This document shows positions 8,292 to 16,315 of a stretch of DNA of 64,000 nucleotides, one piece after another; the stretch's first letter is position 1; every line of letters begins with the position of its first letter. The position numbers were made by a program, and so were the translations under genes. Source of the DNA: Pseudomonas faucium (GTDB lineage Bacteria; Pseudomonadota; Gammaproteobacteria; Pseudomonadales; Pseudomonadaceae). The stretch lies in assembly GCF_021602585.1 (NCBI RefSeq), contig NZ_BQIP01000005.1, forward strand, positions 124,001-188,000. Direction: 5' to 3'. Under the pieces are notes generated by a model that did not search any database, was not told where the DNA came from, and saw only the letters and a program-made list of their open reading frames with translations.

Positions 8292-9473
8292 TCAGAGGAA
8301 GAAGTCGGTGCTGTCCTGGCCCATGCTCACCGCGCCCAGGTTCCAGGCGTACTTGGCCGGGCTGTTGGCCACGTGGGCGCGGCCGGTGTGGATGTCGCGG
8401 AAGGCGCGGTTGATCGGGTGGTCGTGGAAGATGGTCGATGCGCCGCTGTTGAACATCAGCTCGGCCACCGCCTTGGCGCAGCGCTCGACCACCAGCGCCG
8501 AGTCGTAGCGCATCCTGACCCGCAGCTGCATGGCCAGCGCGGTGCCGGCACGGGCGCTTTCGAGCATCAGCTCGAAGTTGCGCAGCAGCACCGTGCGGCA
8601 CTCGTCGACGCAGACCATGGCGTTGGCCAGCGCGCTCTGCGCGGCCGGGTCCTGGAGCACCTTGCGGCCATCGTTGACGGCCACCCGCGCGCGGTTATGG
8701 GCGATGAAGTGGTCCACCGCGCCCTGCAAGGCACCGATCGCCGAGGTCGACACCGCACGCACGAAGATCTGCCCGAACGGCAGGCGATACAGCGCCGCGG
8801 TGTTCACCTGGTTGCCCGGGCTCTGCTGCATGAAGCCGTCGGCGGCCCGGTGGGTGCGGTATTCGGGCACGAAGGCGTTGTCGACCTGCACGTCGTGGGA
8901 GCCGGTGGCTTCCAGGCCCATGACGTTCCAGTTATCGAGCACCTGGTAGTCGCTGCTGGGCACCAGGAAGGTGCGATAGTCCGGCGCGCCGCCCGGCGTC
9001 TGCGGCGGTACCAGCGCGCCGAGGAAGGCCCACTGGCAGTGCTTGCTGCCAGAGGAAAACCCCCAGCGGCCGCTCAGGCGAAAGCCGCCCTCGACCCGCT
9101 CGACCTTGCCTACCGGCATGTAGGACGAAGAAATCAGCACGCTGCTGCTGTGCCCCCACACATCCTGCGCCGCGCGGTCGTCGAACAGCGCCAGTTGCCA
9201 GTTGTGGATGGCCACCACGCCCAGCACCCAGGCCGACGACATGCAGCCTTCGGCAAGGATCATCTGCACTTCGAAGAAGTCTTTGGGTTCCAGCTCCAGG
9301 CCCTGCCAACGGGCTGGCTGGAGAATGCGAAAGAAGCCTGCCTCGTGAAAGTCGGCGATGGTTTCCTCTGGCAGGCGGCCAGCCTGGGCGGCCTGGGCGG
9401 CGCGCTCGCGCAGCACCGGCACCAGTTCGCGGGCGCGCTGCAGCAGGGTTTCACGCGTGAGGTGGTTGTTCAT
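8292..9473 (-). CDS. hsaA: HsaA-like flavin-dependent monooxygenase (oxygenase component)
   Basis: A 393-residue acyl-CoA-dehydrogenase-fold flavin monooxygenase (group D). It matches HsaA (Rv3570c) with FHEAGFFRILQPARWQGLELEP, VVAIHNWQLALFDDRAAQDVWG, ISSSYMPVGKVERVEGGF, WGFSSGSKHCQW and the C-terminal FRDIHTGRAHVANSP. HsaA hydroxylates the aromatised A ring (3-HSA to 3,4-DHSA) using reduced flavin from HsaB, whose gene is divergent here. The start at 9473 has a strong GAGGAGAAC site upstream. It ends 124 bp before the LLM gene, and each has its own operator, so they are probably separate transcripts of one regulon. Confidence 0.9.
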   Translation of the reverse strand: MNNHLTRETLLQRARELVPVLRERAAQAAQAGRLPEETIADFHEAGFFRILQPARWQGLELEPKDFFEVQMILAEGCMSSAWVLGVVAIHNWQLALFDDRAAQDVWGHSSSVLISSSYMPVGKVERVEGGFRLSGRWGFSSGSKHCQWAFLGALVPPQTPGGAPDYRTFLVPSSDYQVLDNWNVMGLEATGSHDVQVDNAFVPEYRTHRAADGFMQQSPGNQVNTAALYRLPFGQIFVRAVSTSAIGALQGAVDHFIAHNRARVAVNDGRKVLQDPAAQSALANAMVCVDECRTVLLRNFELMLESARAGTALAMQLRVRMRYDSALVVERCAKAVAELMFNSGASTIFHDHPINRAFRDIHTGRAHVANSPAKYAWNLGAVSMGQDSTDFFL

Positions 9474-9573
9474 CTTGTTGTTCTCCTCTAATCGCCCCGT
9501 TCGCCGGAGCGCATGCGAGAGAGGCGCTGGAGCCTCCACCGCCGGCATTGCAACAAGGCATACAGGGTTCGGC

Positions 9574-9590
9574 ATCCCTCAAACGGACCA
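9574..9590 (-). promoter_or_regulatory. Shared operator, site 6 (hsaA promoter)
   Basis: The minus strand reads TGGTCCGTTTGAGGGAT, closest to site 1. A -10-like TGCAAT (9547-9552) begins exactly 21 bp downstream. It faces hsaA and is separated by 18 bp from the divergent site 2. Confidence 0.55.
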
Positions 9591-9608
9591 TGCGCGCGGC
9601 GCATCGAC

Positions 9609-9625
9609 TAGTCCCCTCGGACGAT
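9609..9625 (+). promoter_or_regulatory. Shared operator, site 2 (hsaB operon promoter)
   Basis: TAGTCCCCTCGGACGAT, an imperfect palindrome with half-sites TAGTCC and GGACGA. A -10-like AAGAAT lies at 9647-9652, 21 bp downstream, and the hsaB start codon is at 9689. Confidence 0.7.
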
Positions 9626-9688
9626 GTTGGGCATTGCCGCGGTTGCAAGAATTCATCGCACTGAACCCGCCAACACCGAGGCCGTGCG

Positions 9689-10204
9689 ATGAACGACAAC
9701 TCACTCAAAGCCGACATGCTCCAGGCCATGCGCCGCCTGGCCAAGTCCGTCACCATCATCAGCACCAGCGACGGCAGCCAGCGCTTTGCCATGGCGGCGA
9801 CCGCGGTCGATTCGCTGAGCACCGAACCGCCGTCGCTGCTGATCTGCGTCAACCAGAGCGCCTCCCCCCACGCGGCACTGGCCGCAGGCGCAGGCTTTTG
9901 CGTGAACATCCTGGGCCTGGAGCAGCAGCACCTGGCCCACCTGTGCAGCGGCAGCATCAAGGGCGAGGCGCGCTTCGGCCAGGGCCAGTGGCTGACCAGC
10001 GACGAAGGCATCCCCTACCTGGCCGACGCCCAGTCGTCGATCCTCTGCCGCCAGGACGGCCAGTTCGCCTACGGCACCCACACCATCTTCATCGGCCGCA
10101 TCCTGCGCATTCACACCACCCCGACCATCACCCCGCTGGTGTACCTGGACGGCCACTACACCACCACCGCGCAACCTGTGCCGCTCGCGGCCAGTGCCGG
10201 CTGA
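9689..10204 (+). CDS. hsaB: HsaB-like flavin reductase
   Basis: A 171-residue short-chain flavin reductase (FMN-binding split-barrel). It has the family's RRLAKSVTIISTSDGSQRFAMAATAVDSLSTEPPSLLICVN opening and the C-terminal LVYLDGHYTT motif, where GHY/GxY contacts NAD(P)H and flavin. Proteins of this size supply reduced flavin to HsaA, which is encoded divergently 215 bp away and shares the same operator type. It begins the plus-strand operon hsaB, FAD-dehydrogenase, SDR, kshB. Confidence 0.9.
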   Translation: MNDNSLKADMLQAMRRLAKSVTIISTSDGSQRFAMAATAVDSLSTEPPSLLICVNQSASPHAALAAGAGFCVNILGLEQQHLAHLCSGSIKGEARFGQGQWLTSDEGIPYLADAQSSILCRQDGQFAYGTHTIFIGRILRIHTTPTITPLVYLDGHYTTTAQPVPLAASAG

Positions 10205-10211
10205 GGCGGCC

Positions 10212-11891
10212 ATGACAGCGCCGGCGGTGATGGCACCGCTGCGGGTCGCGCACGCCGAGCAGCTGCAATGGCAACAGCACGCCGACCTGGTGGTGGTCGG
10301 CTTCGGTGGCGCAGGCGCCAGCGCGGCCATCGAGGCGGCCAGCCGCGGCCTCGCGGTGCTGGCCCTGGAGCGCTTCGCCGGGGGCGGCGCCACCGCGCTC
10401 AGTGGCGGCGTGGTGTATGCCGGGGGCGGTACGCCGCAACAGCGCCAGGCCGGCTACCAGGACAGCCCCGAGGCCATGTGCGCCTACCTGCGCCAGGAGG
10501 TTGGCGACGCCGTCAGCGAACAGACGCTGCGCCGCTTCTGCGAGGCCAGCGCCGAACACTTGAGCTGGCTGGAGCGCCAGGGCGTGGTGTTCGAGGGCAG
10601 CATGGCGCCGCACAAGACGTCCTACCCCAGCGACCGCTACTCCCTCTATTACTCCGGCAACGAAGCCGTGCCGGCCTATGCCGCCCTCGCCGCTCCCGCG
10701 CCACGCGGGCACCGCGCCAAAGGTTCGGGCCTGTCCGGCGCCAGCCTGTTCGCGGCGCTGGCCGACAGCGCCCGGCGCCAGGGCGTGGCGGTGCGCACCC
10801 AGTGCCAGGTGCGCCGGCTGGTGATCGACCAGCATGCCCAGGTGGTGGGAGTGGAGGCCTGGCAGCTGCCCCCGGGTAGCCGCGCAGCCCGCCAACATGC
10901 CCGGCTGTCGCGATGGGCGGCGGCGGTGCACATGTACGCGCCGGGCATTTCTGCGCGCTTGCGGGCACGCCTGCAACGCATCGAGCAGGCATCCGCTCAA
11001 CCGCTATTGATACGCGCGCGCCACGGCGTGCTGCTGAGCAGCGGCGGCTTCGTGTTCAACCGCACGCTCATGCAGCAGTACGCACCCCGCTACCTGCAAG
11101 GCCTGCCGCTGGGCAGCAGCGCTTGCGACGGCAGCGGCATCGAATTGGGCCGCAGTGCCGGGGGGAGCCTTGGGCAGATGCACATGGTCAGCGCCTGGCG
11201 CTTCATCAACCCGCCGCTGGCCTGGGCCCGTGGGCTGATCGTCGATGGCCGTGGCGAGCGCTACTGCAATGAAGAGGTGTACGGCGCCACCCTCGGCCAC
11301 GAAATGGTCGAGAAGCACGACGGCCGCGCCCTGCTGATCCTTGACCGCCCGCTGCGCAACCAGGCCCTGCGCCAGGTGGGGCCGGGCAAGGTGTGGGCGT
11401 TCCAGCGCCTGCCGGTGCTGCTCAACCTGCTGTTCAACTGCCGGCGCGGCAACACCCTCGAACAACTTGCCAAACGCTGCAAGCTGCCGGCCCAGGCCCT
11501 GCGCGACAGTGTGCAAGGCTATGGCCGCGCCGCCCGTGGCGAAATCGACGACCCGCTGGGCAAGTCGCCGGCGATGCGCCACGACCTCAGCCACGGCCCC
11601 TGGTACTGCCTGGACCTGTCCTATGACAGCCGCCTCTACCCCTGCCCGACCCTGACCCTCGGCGGCCTGCAGGTCTGCGAGCAGAGCGGCCAGGTGCTCG
11701 ATGAACGGGGCCAGCCGATCACCGGCCTGTACGCCGCCGGCCGTTGTGCGGTGGGCGTGGCTTCCAACCTGTATGTCTCCGGCCTGTCCCTGGCCGATTG
11801 TGTGTTTTCTGGCAGGCGCGCGGCGGCCCACGTTGCCCAGCGCCATGCCAGCCACCCTAGCCCCCAAGGAGTACACCCATGCAACGTGTAG
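10212..11891 (+). CDS. FAD-dependent 3-ketosteroid dehydrogenase-type flavoprotein (Delta4/TesI-like)
   Basis: A 559-residue fumarate-reductase/KstD-family flavoprotein. The dinucleotide fold is DLVVVGFGGAGASAAIEAASRG near residue 25, followed by GGGATALSGGVVYAGGG. An RYCNEEVYG motif occurs mid-protein, and the C-terminal GLYAAGRCAVGV and YVSGLSLADCVFSGRRAA close the FAD domain. The C-terminal form is closer to Delta4-(5alpha/5beta)-3-ketosteroid dehydrogenases than to Delta1 enzymes, which carry a GxxYPGPG motif; this is a judgement from memory of the families. The start at 10212 has TGAGG upstream. Another in-frame start at 10194 would overlap hsaB. It overlaps the next SDR gene by 13 bp. 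Confidence 0.75.
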   Translation: MTAPAVMAPLRVAHAEQLQWQQHADLVVVGFGGAGASAAIEAASRGLAVLALERFAGGGATALSGGVVYAGGGTPQQRQAGYQDSPEAMCAYLRQEVGDAVSEQTLRRFCEASAEHLSWLERQGVVFEGSMAPHKTSYPSDRYSLYYSGNEAVPAYAALAAPAPRGHRAKGSGLSGASLFAALADSARRQGVAVRTQCQVRRLVIDQHAQVVGVEAWQLPPGSRAARQHARLSRWAAAVHMYAPGISARLRARLQRIEQASAQPLLIRARHGVLLSSGGFVFNRTLMQQYAPRYLQGLPLGSSACDGSGIELGRSAGGSLGQMHMVSAWRFINPPLAWARGLIVDGRGERYCNEEVYGATLGHEMVEKHDGRALLILDRPLRNQALRQVGPGKVWAFQRLPVLLNLLFNCRRGNTLEQLAKRCKLPAQALRDSVQGYGRAARGEIDDPLGKSPAMRHDLSHGPWYCLDLSYDSRLYPCPTLTLGGLQVCEQSGQVLDERGQPITGLYAAGRCAVGVASNLYVSGLSLADCVFSGRRAAAHVAQRHASHPSPQGVHPCNV

Positions 11892-12634
11892 AAGGAAAAG
11901 TCTGCCTGGTCACCGGCGCCGCCAGCGGCATCGGCCGTGAAGATGCCCTGCTGCTGGCCAGCCAAGGTGCCCGCGTGGTGCTCACCGACCTCAACGACCA
12001 GGCCGGCCGCGAAGTGGCCGCGCAGATTGGCGAAAACGCCCTGTTCATCAAGCACGACATCGCCAGCGAAAGCGACTGGCAGCGCGTGATCGCCACCACC
12101 CTTGAGCACTTCGGCCGCCTCGATGTGCTGGTCAACAATGCCGCGATCCTGGCCATGGGCACCATCGAGGACACCAGCCTCGAGCTGTGGCAGAAGGTGC
12201 AGAAGATCAACGGCGACGGGTATTTTCTCGGCTGCAAGTACGCCATCGAGGCGATGAAGAAAACCGGCGGGGGCTCGATCATCAACATGTCGTCGGTGGC
12301 GGCCCTGGGCGCCATGCCGATGTTCTGCGCCTACTCGGCCTCCAAGGGCGCGGTGGCGGCCATGACCCGCTCCATCGCCCTGCACTGCAAGCAGCAGGGC
12401 TACCGCATCCGCTGCAACAGCGTGCACCCGGACGGGGTCAACACGCCCATGACCCAGGCCCTGGCCGGCGGCCAGGCGATCCCCCAGGCCGTGCTCGAGC
12501 AGGACCCGATGAACCGCATGTGCGCGCCACGCGATATCGCCAACGTGGTGCTGTTCCTGGCCAGCGACGAGTCGCGCTTCGTCAATGGCGCCGAGCTGCG
12601 GGTGGACAACGCGCAGCTGATCAGTGGCATCTGA
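11879..12634 (+). CDS. Short-chain dehydrogenase, 3beta/17beta-hydroxysteroid dehydrogenase-like
   Basis: A 251-residue classical SDR with TGAASGIG (residues 12-19), NNAA at 86-89, and the catalytic set Asn111, Ser139, Tyr152 and Lys156. It closely resembles Comamonas testosteroni 3beta/17beta-hydroxysteroid dehydrogenase, sharing NSVHPDGVNTPM, LVLFLASDES and the ELRVDN ending. It would interconvert 3beta- or 17beta-hydroxy and keto steroids with NAD(H). It is translationally linked to both neighbours, overlapping the upstream gene by 13 bp, with the reductase gene starting 2 bp after its stop. Confidence 0.82.
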   Translation: MQRVEGKVCLVTGAASGIGREDALLLASQGARVVLTDLNDQAGREVAAQIGENALFIKHDIASESDWQRVIATTLEHFGRLDVLVNNAAILAMGTIEDTSLELWQKVQKINGDGYFLGCKYAIEAMKKTGGGSIINMSSVAALGAMPMFCAYSASKGAVAAMTRSIALHCKQQGYRIRCNSVHPDGVNTPMTQALAGGQAIPQAVLEQDPMNRMCAPRDIANVVLFLASDESRFVNGAELRVDNAQLISGI

Positions 12635-12635
12635 C

Positions 12636-13712
12636 ATGGGCGCCCTGGCCGCTGCAGAACCAACCCCGAGCGCCAGCACCACGGCAGGCGAGCTGCGCCT
12701 GCAGGTGTGCGCGATCATCAGCGAGACCGCCGACGCCCGTTCGCTGGTGTTCGAGGTGCCCGAAGCGCTGCGGGCGCGCTTTGCCTACAAGCCTGGGCAG
12801 TTCCTCGGCTTTCGGGTGAACGTGGGGGGCCAGCGCCTTACCCGCTGCTACTCGATGTCCAGCTCGCCGTGGACCGATGCCAGGCCCCAGGTGACCATCA
12901 AGCGCGTCGAGGGCGGGCGGGTGTCGAACTGGATGAACCAGTGCGTGCAGGTGGGCGACTGGCTCGACGTGCTGCCTCCGGCCGGGCATTTCTGCCTCGA
13001 CCCGCACCAGGCGGCCGACACCAGCCGGCCGCTGGTGCTGTTTGGCGGCGGCTCGGGGATCACCCCGGTGTTCTCCCTGCTCAAGGCCGTGCTGCACAGC
13101 GGCCAGCGCCCGGTGCTGCTGGTGTACGCCAACCGCGACGAAGCGTCGGTGATCTTTCGCGACGAACTGCGCCAGCTCGCCCGGGCGCACCCGGAGCAAC
13201 TGCAGGTGGTGCACCTGCTGGACTCGCTGCAGGGCTACCTGGAGGCGGCCCAGGTGCGCCAGCTGGTGCGCCAGTGGCGCGGCGCGGACTACTTCATCTG
13301 CGGGCCGGGGCCGTTCATGGATACCGTGGAGGCCACCCTGCTGGCCCTGGGCGAGCCGCGCGAGTGCATCCATGTGGAGCGCTTCGTCTCGCCAGCCGAC
13401 CCCAGCCCTGCTGCGGCCGTGGCCGAAGGCGCTGGGTGCGAGTTGCTGCTGGTGGAACTCGATGGCGCCACGCACCAGATCGTGCCCCGCCCGGGCGACA
13501 CCTTGCTGCAAAGTTGCCGCGCGGCCGGGCTCGATGTGCCGTTCTCGTGCGAAGAAGGCTTCTGCGGGGCGTGCATGTGCACCGTGCCGGAGGGCCAGGT
13601 GCAACTGGCCCGCAACGATGTGCTCAGCAGCGCCGAGCTCGAGGCGGGCTGGACCCTGGCCTGCCAGGGGCATCCGCAGGGGGCTCGCGTGCGCGTGCAG
13701 TTCCCCGCCTGA
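12636..13712 (+). CDS. kshB: KshB-like ferredoxin reductase (3-ketosteroid 9alpha-hydroxylase reductase)
   Basis: A 358-residue three-domain reductase. The FAD domain has RCYSMSSSP near residue 70, and the NAD domain has FGGGSGITPVFSLLK near 136 and ICGPGPFMD. The C-terminal plant-type [2Fe-2S] domain has cysteines at 305, 310, 313 and 343. This FAD-NAD-ferredoxin order is that of KshB/PaaE reductases. KshB feeds electrons to the Rieske oxygenase KshA, which is not in the window. The ATG at 12636 is favoured over a GTG at 12624 overlapping the SDR gene, but no strong ribosome binding site decides it. Confidence 0.82.
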   Translation: MGALAAAEPTPSASTTAGELRLQVCAIISETADARSLVFEVPEALRARFAYKPGQFLGFRVNVGGQRLTRCYSMSSSPWTDARPQVTIKRVEGGRVSNWMNQCVQVGDWLDVLPPAGHFCLDPHQAADTSRPLVLFGGGSGITPVFSLLKAVLHSGQRPVLLVYANRDEASVIFRDELRQLARAHPEQLQVVHLLDSLQGYLEAAQVRQLVRQWRGADYFICGPGPFMDTVEATLLALGEPRECIHVERFVSPADPSPAAAVAEGAGCELLLVELDGATHQIVPRPGDTLLQSCRAAGLDVPFSCEEGFCGACMCTVPEGQVQLARNDVLSSAELEAGWTLACQGHPQGARVRVQFPA

Positions 13713-13718
13713 TGCATC

Positions 13719-13735
13719 TAGTCCTTGCGGACGAT
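13719..13735 (+). promoter_or_regulatory. Shared operator, site 5 (SDR-fadD3 unit)
   Basis: TAGTCCTTGCGGACGAT, with a -10-like TAGACT at 13757-13762, exactly 21 bp downstream. It lies just after the kshB stop codon and 71 bp before the SDR start, so it gives this unit its own promoter inside a run of co-directional genes. Confidence 0.7.
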
Positions 13736-13806
13736 CCCGGCGGGCTCGGCAACCGGTAGACTCGCCAGCGGAAACGCTCCACAACAATAAGACAGAGGGT
13801 TTGGAT

Positions 13807-14553
13807 ATGGCTCGTTTGCAAAACAAGGTCGCCGTGGTCACCGGAGGTGCGTCGGGCATCGGCCTGGCCTGCGTGCGCCGCTTCTGCGCCGAGGGCGCGC
13901 AGGTGGTCGGGCTGGATGTCGGCCAGCCGCCGGCGGATTTCCCTGGCCTGTTCATGACCCTGGACGTGCGCAATGAAGAGCAGGTGCAGCAGGTGATGAA
14001 CGAGGTCATCCAGCGCTTTGGCCGCATCGACGTGCTGGTCAACGCCGCCGGCGTGGCCAGCCAGGGCAGCGTGACCCGCGCCAATACCGCCGACTGGCAG
14101 CGCGTGCTGGACATCAACCTGACCGGCAGCATGCTCACCAGCAAGCATGTGCTGGGGCAGATGCAGGCCCAGCGCAGCGGCTCGATCATCAACATCGGTT
14201 CGATCTTCGGCCTGCAAGGCTGCGACGGCAACGTGGCGTACAACGTGTCCAAGGGCGGGATCAACCAGCTCACGCGCAGCATGGCCATCGACTACGGCCA
14301 CGCCAACATCCGCGTCAACGGCCTGTGCCCTGGCCTGATCGAGACGCCGATGACCAGCATGGTCCGCGAGCAGCAGGCCTTCCACGATTTCTTCGCCTCG
14401 CAGCACATGCTCAGCCGCTCGGGGCAACCGGAAGAAGTGGCCAGCGCCGCGCTGTTCCTGGCCTCGGACGATGCCTCGTTCGTCAGCGGGCAGATGATTG
14501 CCGTAGACGGTGGCTTCTCCGCCGGCCGCCGCTTCGCCCCGCCAAGCGCCTGA
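13807..14553 (+). CDS. Short-chain dehydrogenase (IpdF-like or hydroxysteroid dehydrogenase)
   Basis: A 248-residue classical SDR with TGGASGIG at residues 12-19, Asn104, Ser132, Tyr145 and Lys149, and the usual C-terminal FLASDDASFVSGQMIAVDGG. It is preceded by an AGAGGG ribosome binding site and the site 5 operator. It stands next to fadD3, as IpdF does in mycobacteria, where IpdF oxidises the 5-hydroxyl of 5-OH-HIP-CoA. That role is plausible but not proven here, because other hydroxysteroid dehydrogenases have the same fold and length. Confidence 0.8.
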   Translation: MARLQNKVAVVTGGASGIGLACVRRFCAEGAQVVGLDVGQPPADFPGLFMTLDVRNEEQVQQVMNEVIQRFGRIDVLVNAAGVASQGSVTRANTADWQRVLDINLTGSMLTSKHVLGQMQAQRSGSIINIGSIFGLQGCDGNVAYNVSKGGINQLTRSMAIDYGHANIRVNGLCPGLIETPMTSMVREQQAFHDFFASQHMLSRSGQPEEVASAALFLASDDASFVSGQMIAVDGGFSAGRRFAPPSA

Positions 14554-14560
14554 CCCCTAC

Positions 14561-14582
14561 GGCCGGGCCTGCGGGCCCGGCC
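14561..14582 (+). terminator. GC-rich hairpin between SDR and fadD3
   Basis: A near-perfect inverted repeat (GGCCGGGC ... GGCCCGGCC) with a short loop and no U-tract. It may attenuate or protect mRNA rather than terminate fully. Confidence 0.3.
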
Positions 14583-14621
14583 ATCTCCCTGGATTATCGA
14601 TCCTCTGCCTGAGGAGGCCGC

Positions 14622-16205
14622 ATGCCGCCCGTGGAAAACGCTCAGACCTTCCCGCAACTGTTCGCCCTGGCCGCCGCTGCCTACGGCGAACGCCCGGCCA
14701 TCGAAGAGGCCGGCCAGGCCATCAGTTACCAGCGCCTGGACCAGCTGCGCCGGCTTGCCGCACGTGCCCTGCTGGCATTGGAGGTGCCGGTGGCGGCGCG
14801 GGTGGCGGTGTGGGCGCCCAACCTGTGGGAATGGATCGTCGCCGCCGCTGCCCTGCACAGCGTCGGCGCCACCCTGGTGCCGCTCAATACCCGCATGAAA
14901 GGCGCGGAAGCGGCGCAGGTGCTGCGTGACAGCGACACCTGCGTGCTGTTCTGCATCAGCCATTTCCTCGACACCGACTACCCCGCCCTGCTCGCCGGCC
15001 AAGCGTTGCCTGCGCTGCGCCAGGTGATCCACCTGCGCCCCCAGGGCGAGGTGGCCGGCGGCCTGGGCTGGGAGGCGTTCCTCGCCCTGGCCGACCAGGT
15101 CGGCGAGGCTCGGCTGAGCGAACGCGAGCAGCAGGTGAACGGCGATACCCTGTCGGACCTGCTGTTCACCTCCGGCACCTCGGGCAAGCCCAAGGGCGTG
15201 ATGAGTGGCCATGGCCAGAACCTGCGGGTGGTGCGCGACTGGAGCGAAATCGTCGGCCTGCAGGTGGGCGACCGCTACCTGATCGTCAACCCGTTCTTCC
15301 ATTCCTTCGGCTACAAGGCGGGCTGGCTGGCGGCCTTGATGCGCGGCTGCACGCTGCTGCCCCAGCAGGTGTTCGACACCCGGGCGCTGCTCGAATGCAT
15401 CGAGCAGCAGCGCATCAACGTGCTGCCCGGGCCACCCACGCTGTACCAGTCGCTGCTGGCCCACCCACAGCGCGCAGAATACGACCTGGGCAGCCTGCGC
15501 GTGGCCGTGACCGGCGCGGCGTCGATCCCGGTGGAGATGATCCGGCGCATGGCCAGCGAGCTGGGCTTTGCCACCATCGTCACCGCTTACGGGCTGACCG
15601 AGGCCTGCGGGTTCGTGACCATCTGCCGCAGCGGCGACAGCGCCGAGCGGGTGGCCACCACCTGCGGCCGCGCGATGCCGGATGTGCAGGTGCGCTGTGT
15701 CGACCCCCAGGGGCGGCCGGTGCCGGCCAACACCCCGGGCGAGGTGCTGGTGCGCGGCTACAACCTGATGCGCGGCTACCTGGATGACCCACAGGCCACC
15801 GATGAGGCGATCGACGACCAGGGGTGGCTGCACACCGGGGATGTGGGCGTGCTCGATGAAGAGGGTTACCTGCGCATCACCGACCGGCTGAAGGACATGT
15901 TCATCACCGGTGGCTTCAATGTGTACCCGGCGGAGATCGAACAAGCCCTGGTGCGCTACCCGGGGGTGGCCCAGGCGGCGGTGATCGGCATTGCCGATGA
16001 GCGCCTCGGCGAGGTGGCGATGGCGTTTCTGCTGCCGGTGCCGGGGCAGCGGATCGACGAAGCGGCGGTGCTGGCCTGGTGCCGGGAGCAGATGGCCAAT
16101 TACAAGGTGCCGCGGCGGGTGCGGGTGCTCGATGAGATGCCGCTCAATGCCACGGGGAAAGTGGCCAAGCAGGTGTTGCGCAGTTGGCTGGCGGTGCCTG
16201 CTTGA
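14622..16205 (+). CDS. fadD3: HIP-CoA ligase-like acyl-CoA synthetase FadD3
   Basis: A 527-residue AMP-dependent ligase. The phosphate loop TSGTSGKPKG is at residues 183-192, INPFFHSFGYKAG follows near 228, and the TAYGLTEACG, GWLHTGDVG, DRLKDMFITGGFNVYPAEIE and C-terminal Lys motif (NATGKVAKQVL) are all present. It matches FadD3 (Rv3561), which activates the HIP propionate, including the ILPGPPTIYQSLL-type block. FadD3 is the entry enzyme of ring C/D degradation, so its presence beside ipdABC-type genes is strong support for the pathway assignment. A GAGGAGG site precedes the ATG. Confidence 0.88.
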   Translation: MPPVENAQTFPQLFALAAAAYGERPAIEEAGQAISYQRLDQLRRLAARALLALEVPVAARVAVWAPNLWEWIVAAAALHSVGATLVPLNTRMKGAEAAQVLRDSDTCVLFCISHFLDTDYPALLAGQALPALRQVIHLRPQGEVAGGLGWEAFLALADQVGEARLSEREQQVNGDTLSDLLFTSGTSGKPKGVMSGHGQNLRVVRDWSEIVGLQVGDRYLIVNPFFHSFGYKAGWLAALMRGCTLLPQQVFDTRALLECIEQQRINVLPGPPTLYQSLLAHPQRAEYDLGSLRVAVTGAASIPVEMIRRMASELGFATIVTAYGLTEACGFVTICRSGDSAERVATTCGRAMPDVQVRCVDPQGRPVPANTPGEVLVRGYNLMRGYLDDPQATDEAIDDQGWLHTGDVGVLDEEGYLRITDRLKDMFITGGFNVYPAEIEQALVRYPGVAQAAVIGIADERLGEVAMAFLLPVPGQRIDEAAVLAWCREQMANYKVPRRVRVLDEMPLNATGKVAKQVLRSWLAVPA

Positions 16206-16211
16206 GGGGCT

Positions 16212-16305
16212 GCAGTGCAGCCCATCGCCGGCAAGCCGGCTCCCACAGGTAACTCGCAGCGCTTGACCCTGTGGGAGCCGGCTTGCCGGCGATGGGCCGC
16301 ACGGC
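16212..16305. repeat. REP-type inverted pair between convergent genes
   Basis: Two 29-bp arms (16221-16249 and 16268-16296) are perfect inverted copies beginning CCCATCGCCGGCAAGCCGGC, with outer bases nearly matching. The repeat core is the GGGAGCCGGCTTGCCGG family scattered through P. putida genomes. It lies between the convergent fadD3 and SDR genes and could also serve as a bidirectional terminator. Confidence 0.88.
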
Positions 16306-16315
16306 GGCCCTGCTT

